Source of the DNA: a virus
IMG/VR virus record: IMGVR_UViG_3300017917_001176
Span: 1 to 64,000 of that record
Length of the DNA: 64,000 bases
Direction: 5' to 3' (one strand)
In this document: in pieces, positions 5,043-11,430 of the stretch
How the letters are laid out: each line of letters opens with the position of its first letter
Position numbering within the stretch: the first letter of the stretch is position 1
The notes under the pieces: model-generated
Told to the model about the DNA's origin: nothing
Seen by the model: only the letters and a program-made list of their open reading frames with translations
The model's database searches: none
Made by a program: the position numbers and the translations under genes

Positions 5043-5168
5043 TATGAAAACTCTTTGTAGTGGCTACACTGGAACAACACTAAACTTGACCTATTCTGCA
5101 GAACAGTCAAGAGGTGCCAGGAAGAGCGGGGCCACCATGGATTCAAGCGCCACAGAGAGTTTCCATAT
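5042..5168 (+). ncRNA. Structured RNA closed by 13-bp helix
   Basis: ATATGAAAACTCT (5042-5054) pairs with AGAGTTTCCATAT (5156-5168) with one G-U-type exception. Inside, CTTGAC/GTCAAG forms a second hairpin (about 5085-5111). It lies exactly between tRNA-Lys and tRNA-Ala. No coding frame with support; no known family recognised. Confidence 0.5.
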
Positions 5169-5177
5169 GGTAAATTT

Positions 5178-5252
5178 GGGCTGCTGGTATAATTGGGAAC
5201 ACACCGCCTTTGCACGGCGGAGTACGGGGTTCAACTCCCCGGCGGTCCACCA
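5178..5252 (+). tRNA. tRNA-Ala(UGC), copy 2
   Basis: Acceptor GGGCTGC/GCGGTCC (same as the first copy, with G3-U70), discriminator A, encoded CCA. Anticodon stem CCGCC/GGCGG with loop TTTGCAC. The body differs from copy 1, so this is not a recent tandem duplicate. Confidence 0.9.
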
Positions 5253-5256
5253 AGTT

Positions 5257-5465
5257 TTGTAAGTGTTAGCAAGTGAAGTCACGCTACAAAGGTTTCTTCG
5301 AAGGACCGATGTAGTAGAAGGTTACGGGTTCGATGCCCGACGGATCGGAAGATCCGGGTGCATGGTGGCGCACAGACTGGATGAATCCTAAGTAACGTAC
5401 CGAGTCCCAGCCGGCCTTGATAAATGGGTGAATGGTGCATATAACGATGGTTGCACTACTTACAA
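5257..5465 (+). ncRNA. Structured RNA with T-arm-like hairpin
   Basis: TTGTAAGT (5257-5264) pairs with ACTTACAA (5458-5465), enclosing about 200 bases. Inside are CTTCGAAG, CGGATC-GGAA-GATCCG (a GNRA-like cap) and a T-arm-like ACGGG-TTCGATG-CCCGA. It has no anticodon arm or CCA. Possibly a tRNA remnant absorbed into a larger RNA. Confidence 0.45.
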
Positions 5466-5474
5466 ATTCAATAT

Positions 5475-5549
5475 GTTGCATTAGACTTCTGGTGAGGTCA
5501 TCACCCTTTCAAGGTGACCAGACGGGATCGTAACCCGTATGCAACTCCA
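5475..5549 (+). tRNA. tRNA-Glu(UUC), copy 2, variant T-loop
   Basis: Acceptor GTTGCAT/ATGCAAC, discriminator T, encoded CCA. Anticodon stem TCACC/GGTGA with loop CTTTCAA. T-loop ATCGTAA (5527-5533), the swapped A54/T58 type. Differs from copy 1 throughout. Confidence 0.85.
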
Positions 5550-5612
5550 GGCCTCGCCCTAACACATGGCGTATAATAGGACAAATAGTGTGTTGTCTAC
5601 AGACCCCCGCTT

Positions 5613-5647
5613 TGCTAGGTTGTGCGGCAAACAATCTAGCATTTTTT
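5613..5647 (+). terminator. Rho-independent terminator
   Basis: TGCTAGGTTGT (5613-5623) pairs with ACAATCTAGCA (5631-5641), 7-base loop, followed by TTTTTT (5642-5647). Ends the second tRNA transcript just before the promoter of the large RNA. Confidence 0.85.
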
Positions 5648-5656
5648 CAAAAGTTG

Positions 5657-5685
5657 TTGACAGGTATTCGTATCTGTCTTATACT
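5657..5685 (+). promoter_or_regulatory. Promoter of the large structured RNA (TTGACA-17-TATACT)
   Basis: TTGACA (5657-5662) and TATACT (5680-5685), 17-base spacer. A terminator ends just upstream, so the large RNA downstream has its own promoter; initiation is expected near 5692. Confidence 0.85.
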
Positions 5686-6311
5686 AGAGACTTAGTTAGA
5701 TAACTTTATTTGTTCTGTCTTCTGTAAGCTCAGAAGCAAGATCAAGCATTATGTAACCAAAGCAAACATTCCAGTAAACTCGAGTAAAGCTGGTGAGCGA
5801 GGCATATAGTGCAGAAGGCAGAACAAATAAAGTTTAAGGGCAGTTTATTGTCCTCTGGGCGGCTTGCCGTCTAGGAAGAATAAGAGGGGCGACTCTCCCA
5901 AAGCTGGAATGCCTACATACCAGCGCCGCTTGCGGTTCATGTAAACAAGCCTGCTCACTGGGGTGACCCAGCGTTCACTGATAAGACCGGTGGATGTAAC
6001 AGCAAAGCTGATGTATGGGGAAGAATGTGCGTCGACTGGCCCGCAAGGGAACCAGGGTGCATGAAAAGTAACAGGTGGTGCTGACTTCCATACAAAACCA
6101 ATCAGTCAGTTGGTATGAGAAAGGGTAGTGTATTGGTTCGAGGGGTCGCACCCAAGGGCTCGTGCGCAATGTTCGTGGTTGATGGACTGTTTTGATGCAG
6201 GACATTGGTCGCAAAACATCACTGAGTAGCTCGCGAGGCAAAAGGTATGTGGTGAGTTGTATTGGGTAGTCCAAAAGATTATTCAGCAACAGAGGCAGCT
6301 CATCGCGGTAG

Positions 6312-6383
6312 GTTGATATAGCGTAATGGTAACGCGATTGCCTTTTAAGCAATTGACTGTAGGTTCAAATCCTACTATCAAAT
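6312..6383 (+). tRNA. tRNA-Lys(UUU)-like domain inside the large RNA
   Basis: Anticodon loop CTTTTAA on TTGC/GCAA, T-arm GTAGG-TTCAAAT-CCTAC, acceptor GTTGATA/TATCAAA with an unpaired first position. It is the only tRNA here without encoded CCA, and it has no spacer from the surrounding structured RNA. It may be excised as a tRNA or serve as a structural module. Confidence 0.7.
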
Positions 6384-6716
6384 AAAAATGCAAAGACTGC
6401 CTCGGTTGTATGTGAAAAGTATCTAACTCTCAGAGCTTTGGCTAACTGAGACTAATGAAGCTCGCAAGGTGACATTAGTTTGTGGAGGGGGGTTCGTAAC
6501 GGTTTAGCGACTGTGAATGGCTCGCAAGGTCAACGGAATGGAATCCGCAGAATAGCATGCAGCGACACGTCTACTGCCTGACGTTAAAAACGGCGATACT
6601 GTAAGCAGACTAGGAGATCCGCAAGGACCCTAGTGGATGTCTAGAGAAGGGTTGCTCGCAAGGCGGCTTATAATGCTAGAGGTGCTTATGGGTAGGATGT
6701 AATCTCAGTCCGCCAC

Positions 6717-6771
6717 TATACTAAAACACATTGCCGAGCGACGAAGGAAATGAGTAGTGTGTTTTAGTATA
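6717..6771 (+). ncRNA. Terminal hairpin after the large RNA
   Basis: ATACTAAAACACA (6718-6730) pairs perfectly with TGTGTTTTAGTAT (6758-6770), extendable by a pair at each end, with a 27-base partly paired interior. No T-run follows, so it is more likely a processing or 3'-end stabilising element than an intrinsic terminator. Confidence 0.55.
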
Positions 6772-6784
6772 TCTCGTTTGATAT

Positions 6785-6859
6785 CTGGCGTTCGTTCAAT
6801 GGATAGGACAGCATTCTTCTAAAGTGCGAATAGAGGTTCGATTCCTCTACGCCGGGCCA
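6785..6859 (+). tRNA. tRNA-Arg(UCU)
   Basis: Acceptor CTGGCGT/ACGCCGG, discriminator G, encoded CCA. Anticodon stem GCATT/AGTGC with loop CTTCTAA. Third Arg isoacceptor; follows the large RNA directly. Confidence 0.9.
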
Positions 6860-6861
6860 GG

Positions 6862-6890
6862 TTTACAAAAAATATATTCCGTGTTATACT
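6862..6890 (+). promoter_or_regulatory. Promoter (TTTACA-17-TATACT)
   Basis: TTTACA (6862-6867) and TATACT (6885-6890) with 17 bases between, placed just upstream of the 6916 gene and its AGGAGG site. Confidence 0.75.
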
Positions 6891-6915
6891 GCTGTTTTAC
6901 TACAGGAGGCAGACA

Positions 6916-7215
6916 ATGAACGACACCAACGACATATTGGGTACTCCCATTGAAGTAGGTTCCACTGTTATAACATGCCACAATGGTAGAATAATTGTAG
7001 GACGCATTGCAGAAATATACGAAGAAAGAGGCAATGTAAAAGTTGAACCTTTGCTATTTGATACAAATGGCAGAAGACCTCCGCCCGGAATGAAACCATT
7101 CCGCCGCGCAGACTACAATGTGTTTGTAGTAAACGATCAAGAATTGGTTGTGGGCACTCTTAAAGGATATTGTCATAATACAGGCGAATTTGACGAAGAT
7201 TACGAAGAAGATTAA
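6916..7215 (+). CDS. Hypothetical acidic phage protein
   Basis: 99 residues with a very good ribosome-binding site (AGGAGG, 6904-6909) and its own promoter. The first half looks like a small beta-barrel: GSTVITCHNGRIIVGRIAEI followed by VKVEPLLF, then a Pro-rich link (RRPPPGMKP) and a strongly acidic tail (EFDEDYEED). No family recognised. It is co-transcribed with tRNA-Cys, which starts eight bases after its stop codon. Probably an early cytoplasmic phage protein. Confidence 0.8.
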   Translation: MNDTNDILGTPIEVGSTVITCHNGRIIVGRIAEIYEERGNVKVEPLLFDTNGRRPPPGMKPFRRADYNVFVVNDQELVVGTLKGYCHNTGEFDEDYEED

Positions 7216-7222
7216 AAACAGT

Positions 7223-7300
7223 GCACCGGTGGCAGAGAGGCCCAATGCAAGGGATTGCAAATCCCTAAAACCGCTGGTTCGAATCCAGCCCGGTGCTCCA
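7223..7300 (+). tRNA. tRNA-Cys(GCA)
   Basis: Acceptor GCACCGG/CCGGTGC, discriminator T, encoded CCA. Anticodon stem AGGGA/TCCCT with loop TTGCAAA. Lies alone between two protein genes, separate from the main array. Confidence 0.9.
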
Positions 7301-7323
7301 GTAGTTAACATAGAAAGCAGCAT

Positions 7324-7809
7324 ATGAAAATTGGATTTAGTTTTGGTAGATGCTTGGGCAGTATCATGCGCGGAGAAGTGGCGTTTGAAGATGTGCTGTG
7401 TATCATTGCTCGCACTCGCATGGAAACTGAACAGCATGTTCGCGAGGTAGTTGACGGGTACATGTATCAACCTGGTTATCTCATAGGTCTGGATCAAGCT
7501 GCCTGTGAAGAAATGGGTGTTCGTTTGTTCAACTCAGGCAAGATTCTTGAACCACGTGCCAACGGAATCCGTCCAATGAGTGTACCACGTGACTATATCT
7601 GGATGGATCTATTTCCTACTGCGCCCAATGGCGCAAACAGCGATGCAGTAAACTCTGCATGGGATCACTATCGCATGTTGATCACACTCACAGAACAACT
7701 GCCCGAAGCTGGGTTTGTTCCTGAACACAGTGAAAAAATCAAACCTCCAACCGAGGAAGAGCAATTGGAAATGCAACGAGCTGCACAAATGCTAATGAAT
7801 TCTATCTAG
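7324..7809 (+). CDS. Conserved phage protein, function unknown
   Basis: 161 residues starting just after tRNA-Cys. N-terminal half is Cys/Arg-containing (SFGRCLGSIMRGEVAFEDVLCIIARTR) with helical pattern; the middle has a PRANGIRPMSVPRDYIWMDLFP segment; the C-terminus is a charged helix (PPTEEEQLEMQRAAQ). No catalytic motif recognised. Nine bases separate it from the next small gene, so the run 7324-8356 looks like one operon behind the 6862 promoter. Confidence 0.78.
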   Translation: MKIGFSFGRCLGSIMRGEVAFEDVLCIIARTRMETEQHVREVVDGYMYQPGYLIGLDQAACEEMGVRLFNSGKILEPRANGIRPMSVPRDYIWMDLFPTAPNGANSDAVNSAWDHYRMLITLTEQLPEAGFVPEHSEKIKPPTEEEQLEMQRAAQMLMNSI

Positions 7810-7818
7810 GAGTAGGCC

Positions 7819-7983
7819 ATGGACTCACCATTTCGCCGCTGGTTACAACAGATCTGGTACGAGAACTGCAAAGAGTACGAAGGCTACAATCAACTGCCTT
7901 ACACACTTCAAGAATACTGGAGTCGATACAAGTATTGGCTCAAACGTGAGTACAGGCATCAACATGGCAAAGAAAAAAGTTAA
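7819..7983 (+). CDS. Small basic/aromatic phage protein
   Basis: 54 residues from ATG 7819, preceded by AGGAGTAGG. Rich in Tyr, Trp and basic residues (WLQQIWYENCKEYEG, then YWSRYKYWLKREYRHQ). Similar tiny proteins ending in a KYKYWLKREY-like motif occur in T4-like marine phages (from memory). It overlaps the following gene by 20 bases. Function unknown. Confidence 0.7.
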   Translation: MDSPFRRWLQQIWYENCKEYEGYNQLPYTLQEYWSRYKYWLKREYRHQHGKEKS

Positions 7984-8356
7984 GAATCATTCTTTTTTAC
8001 TCAGTTGGGACTGCAACGGTCTCGAAGTCTGTGTACCAATCCACGAACTAGAAGAAAAATACAAACAAGCCCAAAAAGAACGTATGTGGCACACACTGGC
8101 CAGTCCAGATGCCCAGGACCCTGGTAATCCCATGGACCGTGAAATTGGTCGCATATACCACAGCATAATGATGCGGGCCAGAGTCAATCCGCAACGTCAC
8201 TACGAAATCTACACCATCCAGACCACACCTGGCACCACTGCACAGGATCTACAAGAAATGTTTACCATGAATCCACAGTCAGCCGCAGACTTGATACGCA
8301 AACATGGTAACAAGCTATACAGCGATCGTAGCAAAAATACAACAAAAATTGTGTGA
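7964..8356 (+). CDS. Conserved phage protein, function unknown
   Basis: 130 residues from ATG 7964 (MAKKKVKNHSF); a GTG at 7946 would add six residues but makes a worse N-terminus. Contains a SFLLSWDCNGLEVCVPI segment, a helical region (HELEEKYKQAQKERMWHTL) and a C-terminal helical portion. The KNHSFxLSWDCxGLE start resembles a conserved hypothetical of T4-like marine phages (from memory). No enzyme signature. Last gene of the operon before a new promoter. Confidence 0.75.
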   Translation: MAKKKVKNHSFLLSWDCNGLEVCVPIHELEEKYKQAQKERMWHTLASPDAQDPGNPMDREIGRIYHSIMMRARVNPQRHYEIYTIQTTPGTTAQDLQEMFTMNPQSAADLIRKHGNKLYSDRSKNTTKIV

Positions 8357-8375
8357 TTTTTACAACAAAATTCCG

Positions 8376-8404
8376 GTTGATTTAATTCTTGTTTGATGCT
8401 ATAC
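8376..8404 (+). promoter_or_regulatory. Promoter (TTGATT-17-TATACT)
   Basis: TTGATT (8376-8381) and TATACT (8399-8404), 17-base spacer, within the 98-base gap before the 8455 gene. Confidence 0.75.
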
Positions 8405-8454
8405 TTGTCTTTGTGCTAATATTTGCACATTCAACAATTTAATGGAGAAGCTCA

Positions 8455-9510
8455 ATGACCAAGCGAATTTCGCGTCTTGTAATTGAGGTCGCTCAAGAAG
8501 TTCACACAGAACTCAAAGAGAAATACGGCCTTACTGACAAGGAACTTGAAAAACATAAGGCACGTATTAAAGCAAGCGGCTACGGATTCCCTATTGGGCT
8601 TGCTCTGTTAAAACTTGCAGACATTCACATTGACTACGAAGTGCAACGTGATGTCATTGTCAAGCATGTACTCAACATCATCCGCAAGTTTGACCCACGC
8701 ATTGTCGGTGCGGCATCGTGTGTGCGACTGCCTAAGAGTAAATTTCCCAATCGTTACTATGCCTATGATGGCCAGCATCGTACCATTGCCATGGCAATTC
8801 TGGGCTTTACCGAAATCCCTGCATGTTATGTGGAAACAGAGGACGAGCGTTTTGCTAGTCATGCGTTTGAGATTCTCAACGACAGCGGCATTAAGAAAAT
8901 TGGCAAACCAGACCTGCACCGTATTCGTTTGAATCTGTTTGCAAAAGGCAGTGAAGACAAAGCAAATCTAGAAGCTCGTAAATTGCAAGACCAGTTTGAT
9001 GTACTCAAAATTGACTTGCAAGAAACTGCAAAGCGCAACAACCCTAACCAGTGCGGACCCAACAAGTATTGGTTCAGTCACTTTGACTATGCTTACAAAG
9101 GCATCAAACAGGATGCCAGCGGCGCTACACTGCACGACATCCTTGACGCTATCAAGACCACCTGGCCCAACGAAGAAGAAATTGACCAAGGTGTGTTTAT
9201 TGGCCTGTGGCAGTTGAACAACTGGAGCAAGGAAATGTGCATTGCTCAGCCTGCGGGGTGGATGAAAGCAGTGCTCAAGGAAGTGGGCAAGACCTTTGGT
9301 AACAGTCATGTGGTACATGACATGGCCAAGGCTCAATGGGGTCATGTGGTAGGTAACTGGTCGGCACCAGACGGTGCGGCCAAGTTTATCCGTGAGATCT
9401 ACAAACTGCATGGTGGCAAAATAACTCTGCCCTTCAAAGGACACGAGATTGGCATTGCCGACAAGAGCAACATCTGTGATGCAGTTAAGCCTGCTGTGAA
9501 AGGACTGTGA
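8455..9510 (+). CDS. DGQHR-motif protein (ParB/sulfiredoxin-like)
   Basis: 351 residues, ribosome-binding site GGAGAAG. Residues 103-110 read AYDGQHRT, the loop of the ParB/sulfiredoxin superfamily (also found in DndB-type and nuclease-like proteins), preceded by a typical partner-binding segment (IHIDYEVQRD, residues 57-66). The region after residue 150 is helical and has no domain I recognise. Members of this superfamily bind nucleotides or DNA; here a role in host takeover or DNA handling is only inference. The stop overlaps the ATG of the next gene (TGATG). Confidence 0.65.
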   Translation: MTKRISRLVIEVAQEVHTELKEKYGLTDKELEKHKARIKASGYGFPIGLALLKLADIHIDYEVQRDVIVKHVLNIIRKFDPRIVGAASCVRLPKSKFPNRYYAYDGQHRTIAMAILGFTEIPACYVETEDERFASHAFEILNDSGIKKIGKPDLHRIRLNLFAKGSEDKANLEARKLQDQFDVLKIDLQETAKRNNPNQCGPNKYWFSHFDYAYKGIKQDASGATLHDILDAIKTTWPNEEEIDQGVFIGLWQLNNWSKEMCIAQPAGWMKAVLKEVGKTFGNSHVVHDMAKAQWGHVVGNWSAPDGAAKFIREIYKLHGGKITLPFKGHEIGIADKSNICDAVKPAVKGL

Positions 9511-10064
9511 TGAGTGACTTACAAAAATTAGTTGAAGGTTTTAAGCCTGTTACATACAGTCGTGTGCAACGCGGTGATCAGTCTTATAAAGAAACGTATG
9601 AGCTTACAGAAAAAAAGTTGAAGCTTCTTGTGGCCGAATATAAAGAACTTCAACAGGTTGGGCAAACTGCACGTCTGTTACGTGACGATATTGATCATTG
9701 GATTCGACGTTACCATGGCTACTGTATTGAAGGTGCCATTGGTGCTCACTACACCGAAGTGGGTGTGGATCGTGCTAACTGTGTGTTTGAACATGTGCTA
9801 CCTGCTGCCAAGGTGCGCGACATGCTACTGCAAGGTATTCTAACAGTCAAACAGGCTCTTAACACACCAACCTGTTTTATCAGCAAACGCAACGATGAAA
9901 TCTTACGTGAAGAAGGGCATGTGAGTTCTAGTCCAGATTACTGGAACTTCTTCAAACGCTACGAGATGTTTGACGATGCCAAGTTTGTGACATATAACGG
10001 CGAAGAGATTACCGATCCAAGTACCTGGACACTTGGTAAGCATTTTGAAAAATTTGGAGTTTAA
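9510..10064 (+). CDS. Hypothetical phage protein, coupled to DGQHR gene
   Basis: 184 residues from ATG 9510, overlapping the stop of the previous gene, so probably translationally coupled. The N-terminal 60 residues are helical and charged; a central CVFEHVLPAAKVRDMLLQG stretch has a His within an acidic/hydrophobic context; the end is aromatic. The FEHVLP segment recalls the entry to HNH-type motifs, but no full HNH motif is visible. Function unknown; partner of the DGQHR protein by position. Confidence 0.7.
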   Translation: MSDLQKLVEGFKPVTYSRVQRGDQSYKETYELTEKKLKLLVAEYKELQQVGQTARLLRDDIDHWIRRYHGYCIEGAIGAHYTEVGVDRANCVFEHVLPAAKVRDMLLQGILTVKQALNTPTCFISKRNDEILREEGHVSSSPDYWNFFKRYEMFDDAKFVTYNGEEITDPSTWTLGKHFEKFGV

Positions 10065-10065
10065 C

Positions 10066-10497
10066 ATGAACTTGGATAGACTAAAACGATTTGACAAAGG
10101 CAAACACGATCAGCTGGAACAACTGATTGCATGGAGTCAGATGATGGGCTTGTCAGGCAAGGACCTAGTAAGTCTGGGCGGACACATTGCACGTAGTGAA
10201 GCTAGATCTCAAGCCGTTGCTAACCGAAGTGCAGTTGATGCAATGGGTTGCGAACCCATCGGCAAAGACTCACGTATTGAAGAACGTTGGAAACTTCAAA
10301 GTCATGGCGTTACCTACTGGTTTGAAATCAACGGGTACGGTGATCATGTGAAGGTGACTAACGCCAAGACCAAAGAATCCAGACGACTAAGGTTTGATCT
10401 ATATGGTCCTGAGCTCGGTCGTTTGCACTGGCGTAAGAGATACTTTTATGCTGTAATGACTGCGGTACGTGTTGGACAAATCCAACTGGGATTTTAA
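10066..10497 (+). CDS. Hypothetical phage protein
   Basis: 143 residues from ATG 10066, two bases after the previous stop, with GGAG upstream; the longer frame back to 10033 lies inside the previous gene. Two parts: a helical N-terminus (LDRLKRFDKGKHDQLEQLI) and a basic C-terminus with alternating strands (TYWFEINGYGDHVKVTN, ESRRLRFDLYG). No family recognised. Third gene of the 8455-10497 operon, which ends in an intrinsic terminator. Confidence 0.75.
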   Translation: MNLDRLKRFDKGKHDQLEQLIAWSQMMGLSGKDLVSLGGHIARSEARSQAVANRSAVDAMGCEPIGKDSRIEERWKLQSHGVTYWFEINGYGDHVKVTNAKTKESRRLRFDLYGPELGRLHWRKRYFYAVMTAVRVGQIQLGF

Positions 10498-10503
10498 CCC
10501 AGA

Positions 10504-10530
10504 AGCCCTGCAAATTGCAGGGCTTTTTTT
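10504..10530 (+). terminator. Rho-independent terminator
   Basis: AGCCCTGCAA pairs with TTGCAGGGCT around a one-base gap, followed by T7. Ends the 8455-10497 operon. Confidence 0.9.
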
Positions 10531-10533
10531 GGG

Positions 10534-10562
10534 TTGACAATAATGGTCCATTTTGCTATACT
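10534..10562 (+). promoter_or_regulatory. Promoter (TTGACA-17-TATACT)
   Basis: TTGACA (10534-10539), TATACT (10557-10562), 17-base spacer, TTTGC before the -10 as in neighbouring promoters. Drives the 10592 gene. Confidence 0.85.
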
Positions 10563-10591
10563 GTGGGTTCACAAATAAAAAAGGAGCCTAA

Positions 10592-10879
10592 ATGCAATAT
10601 ACTACAAAAGCCGCCAATTGTTTATTTGTTAACGTTAGCATAAAAGCAAGTCCGTATTCAAACACACCCGTTGCAATTCGTGTAACAGCACACAATTTTG
10701 AGGACTGTCCTGCAAACAAAGCACTATATTATACAGAATTGCCTTTTCACAGTACTACTACTCTAAAAGTTATACAAGCAAAAATTGAACAGTTTCGTGC
10801 GCAAAATAACAGTCAATCTGTTGCTGTAAAAATGCAACCCAAAGTATTAAAGTTTTTGCAATCATTTAATGTTGCATAA
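10592..10879 (+). CDS. Hypothetical single-gene-unit phage protein
   Basis: 95 residues, AAGGAG ribosome-binding site, with its own promoter upstream and hairpin terminator downstream, so it is a monocistronic unit. Beta-rich first half (ANCLFVNVSIKAS, PVAIRVTAHNF), then a helical segment (LKVIQAKIEQFRAQN). AT-rich compared with its neighbours. No domain recognised. Likely a strongly expressed small early protein. Confidence 0.78.
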   Translation: MQYTTKAANCLFVNVSIKASPYSNTPVAIRVTAHNFEDCPANKALYYTELPFHSTTTLKVIQAKIEQFRAQNNSQSVAVKMQPKVLKFLQSFNVA

Positions 10880-10888
10880 AAGCAACAA

Positions 10889-10924
10889 AAAACGGTTGAC
10901 CAAAATCAACCGTTTTGCTATACT
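10889..10924 (+). promoter_or_regulatory. Interlocked terminator hairpin and promoter
   Basis: AAAACGGTTGA (10889-10899) pairs with TCAACCGTTTT (10906-10916), an 11-bp terminator-like stem. The -35 box TTGACC (10896-10901) lies inside its left arm and loop, the right arm forms most of the 17-base spacer, and TATACT (10919-10924) is the -10. One sequence thus appears to end one unit and start the next. Confidence 0.75.
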
Positions 10925-10956
10925 ATAGGCTAAGTTAAACAAGCAAGGAGCTCGTA

Positions 10957-11340
10957 ATGACAAATTGGACAGACCCTGTTATCCACTGGAATCAACTTGG
11001 TTCATCTCAACTCAAGCGTCTAGTAGACACCTGGGGCAAAGACGAGGCGTTCATTGCCAAATACGACAAGAAGCATGGTATTCCCCACACGCCAATTGCT
11101 ATGCCTGCAAAGGCAGTGACCAAGACTACATCTAAAACTGTGGTCAAGGTGCCGGCTAAAAGAGTTGCCAAGGCTCCTGTGCGTCAAAAGCATACTGGTG
11201 CGGATGGTGAAATCAAATTTGTAGAACACCGCAATCTGTTTGTGGGCTTCATGGGCGGCAAGGTTGTTGTGACCAAGCGCACCGAGGCCGCATGCCGCGA
11301 GGTATTAATTAATCAGTTCGGCGCCAAGTGTGGCGAATAA
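10957..11340 (+). CDS. Basic-linker hypothetical phage protein
   Basis: 127 residues, AAGGAG site. The N-terminus (about 1-45) is aromatic and charged; the middle (about 50-82) is a low-complexity Lys/Ala/Val/Thr stretch (TKTTSKTVVKVPAKRVAKAP), resembling a disordered nucleic-acid-binding linker; the C-terminus (about 85-127) is a compact small domain with FVGFMGGKVVVTKRTEAA. No named domain. DNA or RNA binding is a guess from the charge. Confidence 0.75.
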   Translation: MTNWTDPVIHWNQLGSSQLKRLVDTWGKDEAFIAKYDKKHGIPHTPIAMPAKAVTKTTSKTVVKVPAKRVAKAPVRQKHTGADGEIKFVEHRNLFVGFMGGKVVVTKRTEAACREVLINQFGAKCGE

Positions 11341-11360
11341 ACGAACTCAACGAAAACTGT

Positions 11361-11389
11361 TTGACAGTATTTTGTATTTGCATTATACT
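11361..11389 (+). promoter_or_regulatory. Promoter (TTGACA-17-TATACT)
   Basis: TTGACA (11361-11366), TATACT (11384-11389), 17-base spacer; located 42 bases upstream of the AAA ATPase start. Confidence 0.85.
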
Positions 11390-11430
11390 TGTCCTGCAAT
11401 CACAAATTCACAAATTTTTAAGGAGTAAAA

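Larger units (their letters stand above)
5692..6775 (+). ncRNA. Giant ornate structured RNA, GOLLD/ROOL-like
   Basis: About 1.1 kb with no credible ORF, its own promoter, and a 16-bp perfect first helix, AACTTTATTTGTTCTG (5702-5717) with CAGAACAAATAAAGTT (5819-5834). Many short stems are capped by GNRA loops: GCCCGCAAGGG near 6040, GCTCGCGAGGC near 6230, CTCGCAAGG at about 6472, 6521 and 6655, and TCCGCAAGGA near 6619. A tRNA-Lys-like domain is embedded at 6312-6383. GOLLD and ROOL RNAs are known large phage RNAs lying next to tRNA genes; GOLLD sometimes contains a tRNA. Presence of a structured RNA is well supported; the family name is an inference from size, context and fold style. Confidence 0.65.

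Noticed and set aside
5975-6352. Minus-strand open frame of about 125 codons in the large RNA
   Set aside because: No ribosome-binding site, crosses paired stems and the embedded tRNA-Lys; more likely chance in structured RNA.
1953-7300. Attachment site or integrated element at a tRNA gene
   Set aside because: No integrase, no truncated tRNA duplicate and no direct repeats flanking a cargo region were seen.
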